The notes under the pieces are model-generated. The model was given only the letters and a program-made list of their open reading frames with translations, had not been told where the DNA came from and ran no database searches. From Monodelphis domestica (taxonomy: Eukaryota; Chordata; Mammalia; Didelphimorphia; Didelphidae), in NCBI RefSeq assembly GCF_027887165.1, contig NC_077228.1:104493799-104557798 (forward strand): a stretch of 64,000 nucleotides of DNA. Direction: 5' to 3'. Positions within the stretch are counted from its first letter, which is position 1. Every line of letters starts with the position of its first letter. Below, piece by piece: positions 54,002-64,000 of the stretch. The position numbers and the translations under genes are program-made.

Positions 54002-54256
54002 TGGGGCAGTTAGATGGTACATGGATAGTGTTGGCCCTAGAGTCAGGAAGACTCATCTTCATGAGTTCAAATCTTGTTTCCCACACCCCATAGTGAGTTC
54101 AAATCTGGTTCCTGTTACCCCGTAATTGTGTCATAACCTTATTTGCCTCAGTTTTCTCATCTATCAAAGGAGCTGGAGAAGGAAAGAGAAAACCATTCCA
54201 CTATCACTGCCAAGAAAATCCCAAGCAGGGGACATGACTGAACGACAATTGCTCCA
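54002..54256 (+). mobile_element. Mar-1-like SINE
   Basis: Complete copy with an internal partial duplication: atgagttcaaatcttgtttccc / gtgagttcaaatctggttcc. Confidence 0.88.
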
Positions 54257-54483
54257 CTCTATCACCCTATATATCATATTAGTTGGTAAATATTGTCTTT
54301 TCTTTCTTTAAAAATATCTCTCCTAGATGTGTTCCCTTCACTAACACAACCAGCACCCTGGTTCAAATCTTCATGGGCTCTCACCTCATGTACTCCCTGC
54401 CTTTTCCCTCTCCAATTCATGCTTCACAGGCTGCCAAAGTGATTTCCTTAAAGCATAGGTGTGACTATGTTAAACCCTTACTT

Positions 54484-54774
54484 CAGTGATGGTGAAACTA
54501 TGGCATGAGTGCCAAAGATGGCATGCAGAACACTCTCTGTGGGCACGTGGTCACCCTCCCCACCCCTCCCAGAGTTCATTACTAGAAAGGCAGAGGGGCT
54601 AGGGGGAGCTGCTCCTCTCCCCCTCTCCACTATGTCTGACAACCTTTTTTCACATCACCACCCCTCTGCCCAATGGGGTTTTTCCCTCCCTTATGTGGGG
54701 TGGAGGGAGGGCATGGCATATGGTCTCGGGGGGGGGGGGGTGGCACTCAATTTCTAAAAGGTTCTCCATCACTG
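54484..54774 (+). mobile_element. hAT-type MITE, copy 3
   Basis: 291 bp; termini cagtgatggtgaaact / aggttctccatcactg; contains a G13 run (54728-54740). The flanking 8-mers ccttactt and ttctactc differ only by transitions, consistent with an old duplicated L2 site. Confidence 0.88.
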
Positions 54775-54865
54775 TTCTACTCAATAAACTCCAAAGGCTC
54801 TGTTACCTCCTCTCTTTAGCATTTAAGCTTTTTACAACCTGAACCCTTTCTATTTTCCCAGTATT

Positions 54866-55166
54866 AAAAAAAAAAATCCTTACCTTCTGTTTTAGAATCA
54901 TGTCTTAGAATTATGGAGGGGCCAAGCACCCCTATTTAAAGAGGGAGTACTGTTGGTGGTGATGTTATTTTAAAATCTTTACTTTCCATCTTAGAATCAA
55001 TATTGTATATGGGTTCCAAGGCAGAAGAGCAGTAATGGCTAAGCAACAGGAACTAAGTGACTTGTTCAGGATCACATAGCTGGGATGTGTCTGAAGCCAG
55101 ATTTGAATCCAGGACTTTCCATTTCTAGGCCTGGCTCTATCTACTGAACCCCCCAGCTGCCCCCTC
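54866..55166 (-). mobile_element. SINE family A with a second partial tail
   Basis: A main antisense copy from about 54972 to 55166, preceded by an extra short antisense tail piece (aatccttaccttctgtttta) at 54873. Confidence 0.85.
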
Positions 55167-55392
55167 CCTAGTCTTTAAACATATTTCTCCCTTCCATATT
55201 CATATGGATGTACTTGACTGTTACTCAAATAGGGTGTTTCATCCATTCCTATTTCAATGTCTTCCAATTGGCAATCTCCTAGTGCTTGGAATACTCTCCA
55301 TCCTGACTTTGGACTCTTTAGAATACCTGGCTTCCTATGAGACTCAGCTCGAGCCCCAGCTCTTTTGGAGGCCTTTAGATGCTTAATAAACA

Positions 55393-55643
55393 TTTAGATA
55401 GTGAGGTGGATATAATGGTGGGCCTGGAGTCAGGAAGACTCTTCTTCTTGAGTTTAAATCCAACCTCAGACACTTAGGAGAGGTATGTCGCTAGACATGT
55501 CACTTTGCCCTGTTTGTCTCAGTTTCCTCATCTGTCAAATGAGCTAGAGAAGGTAATGACAGGCCATTCCAGTGTCTTTGACAAGTAAAACCCTAAATGG
55601 GGCCACAAAGAGTCTGATAGAACTAAAACCACTGAACAACAAC
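55393..55643 (+). mobile_element. Mar-1-like SINE
   Basis: tagtgaggtggatataatgg head, gtttcctcatctgtcaaatg core, ggccacaaagagtctgatag tail, ending in AAC-rich repeats. Confidence 0.92.
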
Positions 55644-55996
55644 AAAAACAACAAATGTTTATTGGACTGGGTTGGATTAGTGCCTAATCTAACTACTCCA
55701 TCCACATTTGTACAGATTTATGCATACGTCATCTCCTCCATTAGATTCTTCTGGTTTTTCTTCTTACGCCCAGTGTTTAAGTCAATGGACCAGTGACATC
55801 AATGCGTGATGATGCCAGCTTAATAAATGCTTGTTGATTGATGGATTGAATTAATTTTTGTATGCCTGGAAGGCTAGCACAATGCACCTGAGCTTGATAA
55901 ATGTTTGTTGAACTGAATCTACAACACTTGGTAAATTAACACTGTAAATCTGGACCTGACCCCCTTGGTGTGGGAGCCCATACAGCCCTGTGGCCA
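55644..55996. mobile_element. L2 3'-end-like pieces
   Basis: Repeated terminal words (caaatgtttattggactggg; cttaataaatgcttgttgat; ataaatgtttgttgaactga) suggest two or three overlapping L2 ends. The remainder is unassigned. Confidence 0.5.
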
Positions 55997-56525
55997 TGTT
56001 GTTGTTGGGCTTTCCCTTTTCAAAGAGGACCAGTGACATGGGGGCGGGGTGGGGTGTCTTGACTTCCACGTGAATTGGATTTAAGGGAGGCAGAGATGGA
56101 CAAAATTCCCAGCCTCACTTTCTCTTCCACTCAAGTGCACTAGTGATAGCCTGGGGAACCTTGGCAGCTTCAAAGTCTCCCTAAGCTCTAAGCCCTCCAT
56201 AGTGCTTGCTTCAGCCATCTCTTTGGCCACTGGAACAAATTGTTCTCCTCCACCCATTCTGCTGAGGAAGTCTTCACATGTTTGGGGTAGACACCTCTCT
56301 GCCTTGATAGGCTGCCCTCAACCTGGATTAGCCTATCAGAAGAGAGGGCTTCACCAGGGCATGGCCACTCCCCATGCTACAGCTTCTTGGAGCCACAGGT
56401 GAGAGGTGGGTGAGAGGTGGACACCAAAGGTGGACTAGCAGCCCCCAAAAGGGTTTGGCAAGACCTCATGCTAGAGGGGCTGATCCTCCCTGAAGACCTG
56501 GACACTTTGATAAGGGCAAGGAGGA
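55997..56525 (+). repeat. Repeat X, sense copy
   Basis: Starts gttgttgttgggctttccct ..caaagaggaccagtgacatg and contains gtgaattggatttaaggg, cttcacatgtttggggtaga cacc, ttggagccacaggtgagagg. Matches the antisense copy at 15745-16325. Confidence 0.78.
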
Positions 56526-56682
56526 TGAATAGTGTTAGTCAAACATTTATTAAGTGTTTGCTGTATGCTAGGCATTATGATAAGGGTAGGGAATACAAAG
56601 AAAAGCAAAAATAGTCTAAGGAGATTGTATTCTAAGGGGAGACAACAAGTAACAGAGATAGTGCTTATAAGATATATACAAA
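56526..56682 (-). mobile_element. L2 3' end, antisense
   Basis: gtcaaacatttattaagtgt ttgctgtatgctaggc..gagacaacaagtaacag. Confidence 0.8.
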
Positions 56683-56683
56683 G

Positions 56684-56855
56684 AAGGGGCAGCTAGATGG
56701 CCAAACGTCCTGGGTTCAAATCTGGCCTCAGACACTTCCTGACTGTGTGACCCTGGACAAGTCACTTAACCCCCATTGCTTAGCCTTTACTGCTCTTCTG
56801 CCTTAGAACTGATACACAGCATTTATTATTCTAAGATGGAAGGTAAGAGTTTTTA
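56684..56855 (+). mobile_element. SINE family A
   Basis: aggggcagctagatggccaa head with a short deletion; tail gattctaagatgg-type. Confidence 0.92.
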
Positions 56856-56879
56856 TTATACATACACACATATATACAT

Positions 56880-57094
56880 ATACACACAAAGTAATAGACA
56901 CTCTGAGAGAGGAAGATATTAGTGGCTGAGGGGACTGGGAAAAGCCACCTGCTGGAGGTGAGATTTGAGCTGACTTGTAGGATAAGAAACTTAGAAAGTA
57001 GAAATGAGTGGGGCCAGCATTCAAGGAATGGGCAAATAGCCAGGGAAGTTTGGGAAATGGAGTGTGGTGTCCAGATGCTTCTTAAATCTGGTAG
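56880..57094 (-). mobile_element. L2 fragment, antisense
   Basis: ggaagatattagtggctgag gggactgggaaaagcc and gggaaatggagtgtggtgtc continue the antisense L2 begun at 56526; resumes at 57786. Confidence 0.65.
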
Positions 57095-57309
57095 GGGCAG
57101 ATTCAGGCACAGCAGACAGGCCTGGAGTCAGGAAGACCTGAGTTCAAATTTAGCCTCAAATACTTACTAGCTGTATGATCCTGGGACAAGTTACTCAACC
57201 TTTGTCTCCCTCTGTGTCCTCAACTGTGAAATGGGATAATAATAGCACCTGCCTCCTAGGTTTGTTGCAAGGCTCACATAAGATAATATTTGTGAAAATA
57301 TTAGTGCTT
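57095..57309 (+). mobile_element. CORE-SINE/MIR
   Basis: acaggcctggagtcaggaag, gtcctcaactgtgaaatggg, gtttgttgcaaggctcacat. Confidence 0.85.
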
Positions 57310-57510
57310 TCAACATGACTAATATGGAAACATGTTTTGCATGACTGCACATGTATATCCCATATCAAATTGCTTGCCTTCCCAATGAGGGGGAAGGGAA
57401 AGGAGGGAGAGAATTTTGGAACACAAAATTTAAAAAACAAATATAGAAAATTGTTTTTACATGTATGGTTAGTTGGAAAAAAGAAAATATTTGAAAAATA
57501 AAAAAATATT
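57310..57510 (+). mobile_element. L1 3' end, sense
   Basis: About 200 bp ending gtttttacatgtatggttag..aaaaataaaa. Flanked by aaaatattagtgctt on the left (about 57295) and aaatattagtgctt on the right (about 57505): an almost perfect target duplication in a MIR. Confidence 0.85.
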
Positions 57511-57591
57511 AGTGCTTGGAATGAGTTGGGGGTAGGAGAAAATAGATGCTCGTAAATTTGCCCCAAAAATTAATTTAAAAATTTGCTGGGC

Positions 57592-57785
57592 AATTTTTTT
57601 TTAACCCTTACCTTCCATCTTAGAATCAATACTGTGTATTAGTTCCAAGGCAGAAGAGTGGCAATGGGGGTTAAGTGCCTTGCCCAGGATCACATAGCTA
57701 AGAAGTTTCTGAGGCCAAATTTGAAACTAGGACTTCCTTTCTCTAGACTTGGCTCTCTAACCATTGGTGCATCTGCTACCCCCCT
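57592..57785 (-). mobile_element. SINE family A
   Basis: ttttttttaacccttacctt to gtgcatctgctacccccc-type end. Confidence 0.93.
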
Positions 57786-58035
57786 GGCAATCGTAAAAGA
57801 AGGTTTTTGCAATTGTCCAGGTGAGAGATGATGAAGCCTTGAACTAAGGTTGTAACTGCATACTAATAGGAGAAAATCTGGGTAGAGCTGCAGAGATCTG
57901 GCCATGAATTGATAATATAGTCAGTGAGGGAGAGAGAAATCAAGGATGACACTAAGGTTTGAGTCTTGAGACAATAATAGGGAAACAAGGGAAGGAAATA
58001 GGATTTTGTATTTGTATCCAAAGTGTATTAAAAGA
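57786..58035 (-). mobile_element. L2 fragment, antisense
   Basis: gcaattgtccaggtgagaga tgatgaagcc and aatcaaggatgacactaagg. Confidence 0.75.
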
Positions 58036-58231
58036 TCCAACTATAGGCCAAATCTCTCTCCACCCTAGGAAAAAGAGATAGGCATAAAAAGCTTCTGTAC
58101 AAATAAAACTAATTAGCAAAGATTAGAAGGAAAGCAGACAATTTGGGGGGAAATTTTTTTATAGTTTCTTGGATAGAGATTTCGTATCTAAAATACATAG
58201 AAAACATGGTCAAATTTATAAGAATAAGAAC

Positions 58232-58425
58232 TATCAGGGGCAGCTAGGTGGGCCAGTGAAGGGGAGGTCCTGGGTTCAAATTTGACCTCTGACACTTCCT
58301 AGCTGTGTGACCCCAGGCAAGTCACTTAACCCCCATTGCCTAGTCCTTACTACCCTTCTGCCTTAGAACTAATAATATTGATTCTAAGATGGAAGGTAAG
58401 GGATAGAAAAAAAAAAGAATAAGAG
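58232..58425 (+). mobile_element. SINE family A
   Basis: caggggcagctaggtgggcc head with a small deletion, A-rich end; aagaataag(a/g)-type duplicates flank it in L1. Confidence 0.93.
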
Positions 58426-58941
58426 CAAAATCCCAGTTGATAAATGGGTAAAACAGTTTTTGGATGAAGAAATCAGCTATATATATGTATATAAAAAATG
58501 CTCTGAATCACTATCTGTTTTTTTGTTTATGAATCATTGTTGATTAAAGAAATGCAAACCAAAACAATTCTGAGGTATCATCTCACACCTATCAGATTGT
58601 TTAAAATGATAAAAATCAAAATGAAGAATGTAGTCAGAGATGTAGAAAAATGGGGACACTAATACATTGTTGGTGGAATTGTAAATGGATCCAACCATTT
58701 TTGAGTGCAATTTGGAATTATGCTCAGAGAATTATAAAATTGTATATGACCTATAGACCCAGCCATACCATTGCAGGGTTGGTTTAACCAAGGGGATCAG
58801 GGAAAAAGGAAAAGAGCCTATATGTTTCAAAATATCTACAGCAGCTCCTTTTGTGATGGCAAAAAACTGGAAATGGAAGGGATGTCTATTAATTGGAGAA
58901 TGATAGCATGATACTGATGGAATGTTACTACAATGAGTAGG

Positions 58942-59165
58942 TTCATTTGTCAAAATTCAAAGATATTTTATTTTTGCAGTTATGTGTAATAATTTTCAAC
59001 CTACATTTTCCAAAATTATGAGATCCAAACCCTCTCCTTCCCTCCCCCAACTGGAGAGGGTAAGGAATTTGATCTGAGCCATACATGTATTATCAGGCAA
59101 AGCACACTGCTATATGGGTCATTGTAAGAGCACACTCATACAAAACCAAAACCTCAAAATAAACA
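58942..59165 (-). mobile_element. L1 3' end, antisense, inside L1
   Basis: About 225 bp inserted in the sense L1, flanked by aggttcattt (58939 region and about 59164). Contains ccctctccttccctccccca and tgtattatcaggcaaagcac in antisense. Confidence 0.75.
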
Positions 59166-59345
59166 GGTTCATTTTTTTTTTTAATTTGGAAAGATCTATA
59201 TGAAGTAATGAAGAGGGAAACAAGTAGAACCAGGAAAACATTCTATACAGCTAGAGAATTAATATTTGAAGAATAATTTGTGAATACCCACCTCCAGAGC
59301 ATGAACTGAAAAAGAAAGAGAAGACAGTCTCTGGCTGCATAATTT

Positions 59346-59518
59346 TCTTTAAAGCCTTACCTTCTTCCTCTAGATCAATACTATGTATTGGTTCCAAGGC
59401 AGAAGAGGGGTAAGGGCTAAGTAATGACTTGCCCAGGAAGCGTCTCAGGGCATACTTGAACTCAGAACCTACCATCTCCAGGCCTGGCCCTCAGTACACT
59501 GAGCTATCCAGCTGCCCT
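59346..59518 (-). mobile_element. SINE family A
   Basis: taaagccttaccttcttcct to gagctatccagctgcccttt. Confidence 0.93.
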
Positions 59519-61120
59519 TTGTCTGCATAACTTTTGTTGGGTGATCTATGGTGCGGGACTGCAGGGGGTGAGATCCCTGGGAATAAATTCTATTAAATAA
59601 AATAAATTCTTATAAAGAATAAATTAAAAAAAGAAAAAGAGATGGGGCTGTAGCCCTAAAACTAGGGGAAGAGGCAGTTAACGAGAGGCTCCCTCCTGGG
59701 TATAGGGTGAATTTCCTCCCGGTTTTTTCCCTTCTCCAAAGGTATAGTCAGTAACCTTTGTCCCGTTCTCTTTTGCCCAGCCCCCCTCCCCTCAGGTGTA
59801 AATAGGATGGCCCAGCAGGCACAGAATGTGCCATTCACCCAAGGCTGTCCTGGACACACCCTGGTGGTTAACTGGGAGGGAAAGGGTGGGGCTAGAAGGA
59901 GCCTGAGGAGACCCAGAGTCAAATTGGGGGAGAACTGAGAGACTCTGGAGCTCTCGGAGCCATGGGCTCAGCCACGTCAGATATTGGCTTCTCAATTAGG
60001 GAAGGAGAAACCAGGATTTATTACCCCCTCCTCCCCCCCTCCCCCCAGTCCTCCCTCTCTCCAATCCCAGTTCATTTAGGAAGCGCTCTGTAGGTTAAAA
60101 AAAAAAAGGAAGGATTGGAGGGGGGGGAGAGGAGGGGCCGAGGAGAACCTAAATATGGATAATAAACCTCCTCACCGCCCCTCCAGCCCCATTCCCTGTC
60201 ATCCAAAAGCCAGCATCCCGGAGTCCACCTTGGCCCTTGAAGGGTTAACACCTCCCCCATCCTGCTGCATTCCATTTAGCTGAGCTCTGGGCTGGCAGGC
60301 GCTCTCAGGGCATCAGGGCAAGAGGGAAAAAAGGACATCGCTGGGGCACCTGGCAATGAATAATCGGCTTCCCCTGAGGATGTCTCCCATGGATGGGAAT
60401 AAAGTGCTAGATTTTATAATGGAGGGGCTGCTTTTGACCCAGCTCTTCCCTGAGGCTGGACAATAGGATGGGCTGGGGGTGGGGAAGAGGGCTTTTTGAG
60501 ACTGAGTGAGACTCAAGGCAAGAAGTCTTCACCTTCTAGCCACCATTTCAGCTAGTAACTGGCACCCCCAAGAGATCGGGTCTATGGAAGAATACGTGGT
60601 TGCCATGTCTTGTCTTCATGGTCTAGTCTTGGAGTGAGGGGGTTGATTTTCCTTATCTTTCACCTCTTCCTTACCTGCTCAGCCCTGATGGCTGCACTTT
60701 TGCACATAGTAGGTCCTTTAATATATACCTTTCAAGGTTATCGAGAAATAAAAGACCAATACAACCAGCCACATTTGGAATCCTCGGGAGGTAGAACTTG
60801 GGTAGCCCAGTGAGGACTAGACCCCTGGACCTCCCCGAGAAGTTGAGTTTCCAACTTCCAATCCCGCTATGGAATTTTCCCTCTCTCATGCTATCTTTAT
60901 GAACCGGTCACATTCAAGCCAGGTTGAACTGAAATTAGGACCAAGATGCCAGGGACCAGGTATTTTAATCTCTGGACTTCCTCCCTTGGAGGGGCTAGTG
61001 GTCTGCATGGGCTTGTCAATATCCCAATTCCCACCCTATTCCTCATTTTTTAGATCACAAACTAACTATTGGGGAGGGGTATCTGGAATTCTTTCTTGTC
61101 CATGGACTACTGGGACAATC
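59519..61120. other. Repeat-poor island
   Basis: About 1.6 kb with no recognised repeats after an A/T-rich stretch (59580-59640). Contains a G-rich/A-run segment (60096-60140) followed by cctaaatatggataataaac (CArG-like plus GATA-like), and near 60410 gctagattttataatggagg. No coding frame with a domain. Candidate non-coding conserved element. Confidence 0.4.
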
Positions 61121-61592
61121 TAGTAAAGCTTATGGACTTCTCAGAATTTTTTTTTAGCCTTTCCTTCTGTCTTAATATTCCTTCTAAGACAAAAGAGTGA
61201 TAAGGGCTATGAAATCAGGTTAAGTGACTTGCCCAGGGTCACTAGTCTACTAATGCTTATGGACTTATTCAGAATGTTCTTTTTTTTTTTTTTTAACCCT
61301 TTCTGTCTTACTATCAATTCTAAGACAGAAGAATAATAAGGGCTAGGCAATCAAATGACTTGCCCAGGGTCACTAGTCTACTAAAGCTTATGGATTCCTT
61401 CCCAGAATTTTTTTTTAAACTCTTACTTTCTGCCTTTGTATCATTTCTAAGACAGGAGAGTGGTAAGGGCTAGGCAATCAGGTTAAGTGACTTGCTCAAG
61501 ATCACATAGCTAGGAAGTGTCTGAGGCCACATTTGAACCCAGGTTCTCTGGACTCTAGACCTGGTGCTCTATCCACTTAGATACCCAGATGC
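61121..61592 (-). mobile_element. SINE family A with tandemly triplicated tail plus flank
   Basis: Three direct units start at 61121, 61248 and 61379 (127 and 131 bp apart). Each begins with flank tagtaaagcttatggac-type text, then a T-run and the antisense SINE tail and part of the core. Only the third unit continues into the rest of the SINE (head ends at gatgcccctcc). Confidence 0.93.
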
Positions 61593-62379
61593 CCCTCCGA
61601 AAAATGTTTAAGGACATTAAAAATATTCGAAATTACAAAGGAAGCCAAAGGTTAGTGAAAATAAAGATATGGCTTGTTTTTCTTTCCCATCCAAGATCAT
61701 GGACTTACTGAAATCTATCCATTAAACCCTTGTTGAGAACTCCCTGGGCTGGAGTTGCCACAGCAGTAGGGGCAATTCTGGGACTTTTCCCTCCCTTCCT
61801 GCTTCCTGTCTTCAGCTTTGTTTGCCATGGGTATTCCGCCGCGCCGCCTCCCCCCTACCCCGCAACCCTAACCCAACAGCCTCACAGCCTCTTCCTCTCC
61901 TCTCTGATAAACAGCCCCTCACCTCATTCCAAACACTCCTTAATACTGTCTTCTCTAGCAGAAAACTTCTGACCCACCCAACCGGCTCAGGCGGAGCCGG
62001 ATCACCACAGTACCTCCCGCTGCATACGCCTGGGCCAATCAGATCCTGCAGGTCTGCCTAGCTTGTTCACAGTAGCTGTCCATCCCTCCTGGGTTCCAGC
62101 CTAGCCTCTCCCATCAATAGAATGGACATTTCTTGAGGGCTTCCCTTTTGACCTTTGCATCTTCTGCACCTAGCATTGGCACCAAACAAAGCTTTTGGAA
62201 TGGAATGAGCTGGAGGATGGGAGGGCAGGTAGGGGCTCCCAAGGGGCAGGGAAAGGGCCTCCTCTCTTAGGGGGGAAGTTTCCAGAGGGCCAGAATGCTG
62301 TACCTTCTTCACCACAGCCAGGTGCAGAAGGTGTGTGGGGTGGGCTAATTTACACAAAATGTTATATATACCTTTATTG
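61593..62379. other. Repeat-poor stretch
   Basis: No gene recognised. tgaccttt..cttctgcacctagcattggc accaaac near 62150 is a weak L2/MIR 3'-like piece. Overlapping 80-124 aa frames have no domain. Confidence 0.4.
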
Positions 62380-62620
62380 CAGGTTTGCAAATAATACGAA
62401 GGCCCCATATTTCTGTCCGGTTTTAGCCTTTCAAAGAACACTGACTTCTGTTATCTCATTTATCTTTATGGCAGCTCTGTGAGATAGATAGTGCAGGTGT
62501 TATATTTACACCCCATTTTTATAAAGGTACATTAGATCCAGGGAGACGCTAAGTGGTTAGTCTAGCATGAAGTGGCTAGCTCATGAGAGAGCTAGGATGA
62601 GGCCCTGTCTCCACAGTCTG
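62380..62620 (-). mobile_element. MIR, antisense
   Basis: ttctgttatctcatttatct ttatggcagctctgtgagat and a degraded core. Confidence 0.75.
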
Positions 62621-62649
62621 TCTCCTGGGGCCCAAGTTCTGTTCTGTTC

Positions 62650-62806
62650 TTTTTTTTAAATATGATTTTTCTTTTTTTTTAAATTAAATTAACTAAATTA
62701 AAATATTTCTTTTATTTTTAAAAAAAATTTGCCCGTGGTCATGTGATTCTTGTTGTCTCCCTTCCCTCTTCTCACCCCCACCCCCAGAGCTGACAAGCAA
62801 TTCCAC

Positions 62807-62852
<46 letters not shown>

Positions 62853-62905
62853 CCACTCAAAACTTATTTCCATATTTCATTTTTGTTCATTTTTTGTAAT
62901 AATCT
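62650..62905 (-). mobile_element. L1 3' end, antisense
   Basis: T-rich start, gcccgtggtcatgtgattct, CT-rich text, gagctgacaagcaattccac, then an AT tract and aaaacttatttccatatttc. Confidence 0.65.
62809..62851. repeat. (AT)n microsatellite
   Basis: 21 uninterrupted AT units within the L1 3' end. Confidence 0.97.
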
Positions 62906-62921
62906 CCAAGTTCTGTTCTTT

Positions 62922-63122
62922 TTTTTGTTAACCTTTCCTTCCATCTTAGAATCAATACTGTATTATGTATTGGTTCCAAGGCAGAAGAGCAGTAAGGGCT
63001 AGGCAATGGGCGTTAAGTGACTTGCCCAGGGTCACATAGATAGGAAGTGTCTGAGGCCAAATTTGAACCCAGGACCTCCAGTTTCTAGGCCTGATTCTCA
63101 GTCCACTGACCCACAGCTGCTC
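62922..63122 (-). mobile_element. SINE family A
   Basis: ttgttaacctttccttccat to ctgacccacagctgctcc. Confidence 0.94.
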
Positions 63123-63172
63123 CTAAATTTTATTCTTTTCAAAGGAGCATATTTACAAATTCCCCTCACATC

Positions 63173-63270
63173 CTTTTCTTTTCTTTTCTTTTCTTTTCTT
63201 TTCTTTTCTTTTCTTTTCTTTTCTTTTCTTTTCTTTTCTTTCCTTTTCTTTCCTTTTCTTTCCTTTTCTT
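63173..63270. repeat. (TTTTC)n microsatellite
   Basis: About 20 units, the last ones changed to TTTCC-type, directly at the T-rich start of the next antisense SINE. Confidence 0.97.
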
Positions 63271-63425
63271 TTTTTTTAAAACCCTTCCCTTTTGTCATAG
63301 AATCAATATGTATATTGGTATATTGGTTCTAAGGCAGAAGGGAGGTAAGGGCTAGGCTATGGGGGTTAAGTGCCTGGCCTCCCAACTCCATACCTGGCTC
63401 TCAATCCACTGAGCCAACCTAGTTG
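63271..63425 (-). mobile_element. SINE family A, internally deleted
   Basis: ttaaaacccttcccttttgt to gagccaacctagttgc; the part between core and head is missing. Confidence 0.9.
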
Positions 63426-63483
63426 CTACACTGCCTCCATCCCTCCTATTTTTAAATCAATAAGAATTAAAGCTCCCTTTAGG

Positions 63484-63735
63484 AGGGTAGGAGACAGCTA
63501 AATTGTCCAGGGATAGAGCATCCAGTGTGGAATCAGAAGAACTGAATTCAAATGAGACCTCAGTCATTTACTAATTGTATGACTCTGGGCAAGTCACTTT
63601 ACCCTATTTGCCTCAGTTTCCATGTCTGGAAAATGGGCTGGAGAAGACAATGGCAAACCACTCCTATGTCTTAGCCCAGAAAACCCCAGATGGGATCATG
63701 AAGAGTCAGACTGGACCAATCACAAAACAACAAAA
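63484..63735 (+). mobile_element. Mar-1-like SINE
   Basis: gacagctaaattgtccaggg head to gatcatgaagagtcagactg and AAC-rich end. Confidence 0.92.
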
Positions 63736-63739
63736 TTAG

Positions 63740-64000
63740 GAATATACAGGGCAGGAGTTCTTCCCAATAGTCTCCAGGAATCCATCCATCAATAAGCACA
63801 TGCCAGGCTCTAAACTAGGTGGTGGAGTTCCAAAGAGGAAATCAAATAGCCTGCCTGCTGGGATCTTCCATCTGTCTGAGGGAGACACTATGTATGTATA
63901 GAAATACATATGAAGATATAAACCATCTAGATTCAAAATGGTACAAGGCAATTGGTGGGGAGAGACTGTTAAAGGATCCATGGAAAAGGCTTCATCAGAA
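63740..64000 (-). mobile_element. L2 3' end, antisense, runs off the window
   Basis: atcaataagcacatgccagg, gttccaaagaggaaatcaaa, gaaaaggcttcatcagaa. Confidence 0.7.

Larger units (their letters stand above)
53919..55392 (+). mobile_element. L2-type LINE fragment, sense, interrupted
   Basis: tcccaatcttggtgtcatcc (53968), ttgtgactatgttaaaccct (54460), ctcaataaactccaaaggct (54780) and acttggaatactctcc-type text (about 55283) follow L2 ORF2 order. Interrupted by Mar-1, a hAT MITE and family A. Confidence 0.75.
58040..59335 (+). mobile_element. L1 LINE, ORF2 3' end and 3' region, sense
   Basis: aaaactaattagcaaagatt, tcgtatctaaaatacataga, gcaaaccaaaacaattctga ggtatcatctcacacctatc, acattgttggtggaattgta: the conserved C-terminal part of mammalian L1 ORF2. 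Interrupted by a family A SINE and an antisense L1 3' end. No long frame remains. Confidence 0.88.

Noticed and set aside
61121-61592. Possible CRISPR-like array of three spaced repeats
   Set aside because: Units are contiguous tandem copies of SINE tail plus flank in vertebrate DNA, not short repeats with unique spacers.

Overview
The window looks like repeat-dense nuclear DNA of a marsupial. The main evidence is the SINE content: many tRNA-headed CORE-type SINEs, including a Mar-1-like family with a Bov-B/RTE-type 3' tail, and an even more abundant tRNA-headed family with a different tail (called 'SINE family A' here; probably WSINE1/WALLSI-like, name not verified). They lie beside an RTE LINE, much ancient L2, CR1/L3 and MIR sequence, and L1 3' ends. 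An Australian marsupial, perhaps a dasyurid, is a guess from family A density and is not proven. Repeat names come from recognising sequence by eye, and boundaries are good to about 5-20 bases unless a target-site duplication (TSD) is given.

No complete host gene can be supported. The one host coding candidate is a short exon-like segment near 38.3 kb with a good splice donor. The long reading frames elsewhere are LINE remnants (L2, L1, RTE), low-complexity translations of microsatellites, or chance frames in GC-rich DNA.

Layout. 1-6.0 kb: antisense L2 fragments, an inverted pair of L1 3' ends and a 392-bp foldback hairpin. 6.4-14.3 kb: a CR1/L3 scrap, then antisense L2 split by a Mar-1 SINE, two LTRs, a family A SINE and a 3.26-kb RTE LINE. 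14.6-18.2 kb: an antisense CR1/L3 LINE broken up by SINEs, an L1 end and an unnamed repeat ('repeat X'). 18.4-29.4 kb: SINEs between sequence that is largely free of recognisable repeats, with a 95%-identical inverted duplication (23.4/24.6 kb) and a CpG-enriched block (25.9-26.5 kb). 29.5-30.2 kb: a GA array. 31.9-32.3 kb: an AT-rich minisatellite. 32.6-43.6 kb: SINEs and MIRs between repeat-poor islands, the candidate exon and a second CpG-enriched block (43.0-43.5 kb). 43.7-44.3 kb: a CCTT/CCCT array. 45.5-50.5 kb: a long sense L2 carrying a solo LTR, a hAT MITE and SINEs. 51-59 kb: MIRs, two more hAT MITEs, L2 and L1 pieces and a second repeat X. 59.6-62.4 kb: a repeat-poor island interrupted by a triplicated SINE tail. 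62.4-64 kb: repeats.

Nesting gives relative ages. CR1/L3, L2 and MIR are the hosts. LTRs, hAT MITEs, L1 ends, Mar-1 and RTE sit inside them. Family A SINEs sit inside Mar-1 and L1 and are among the youngest.
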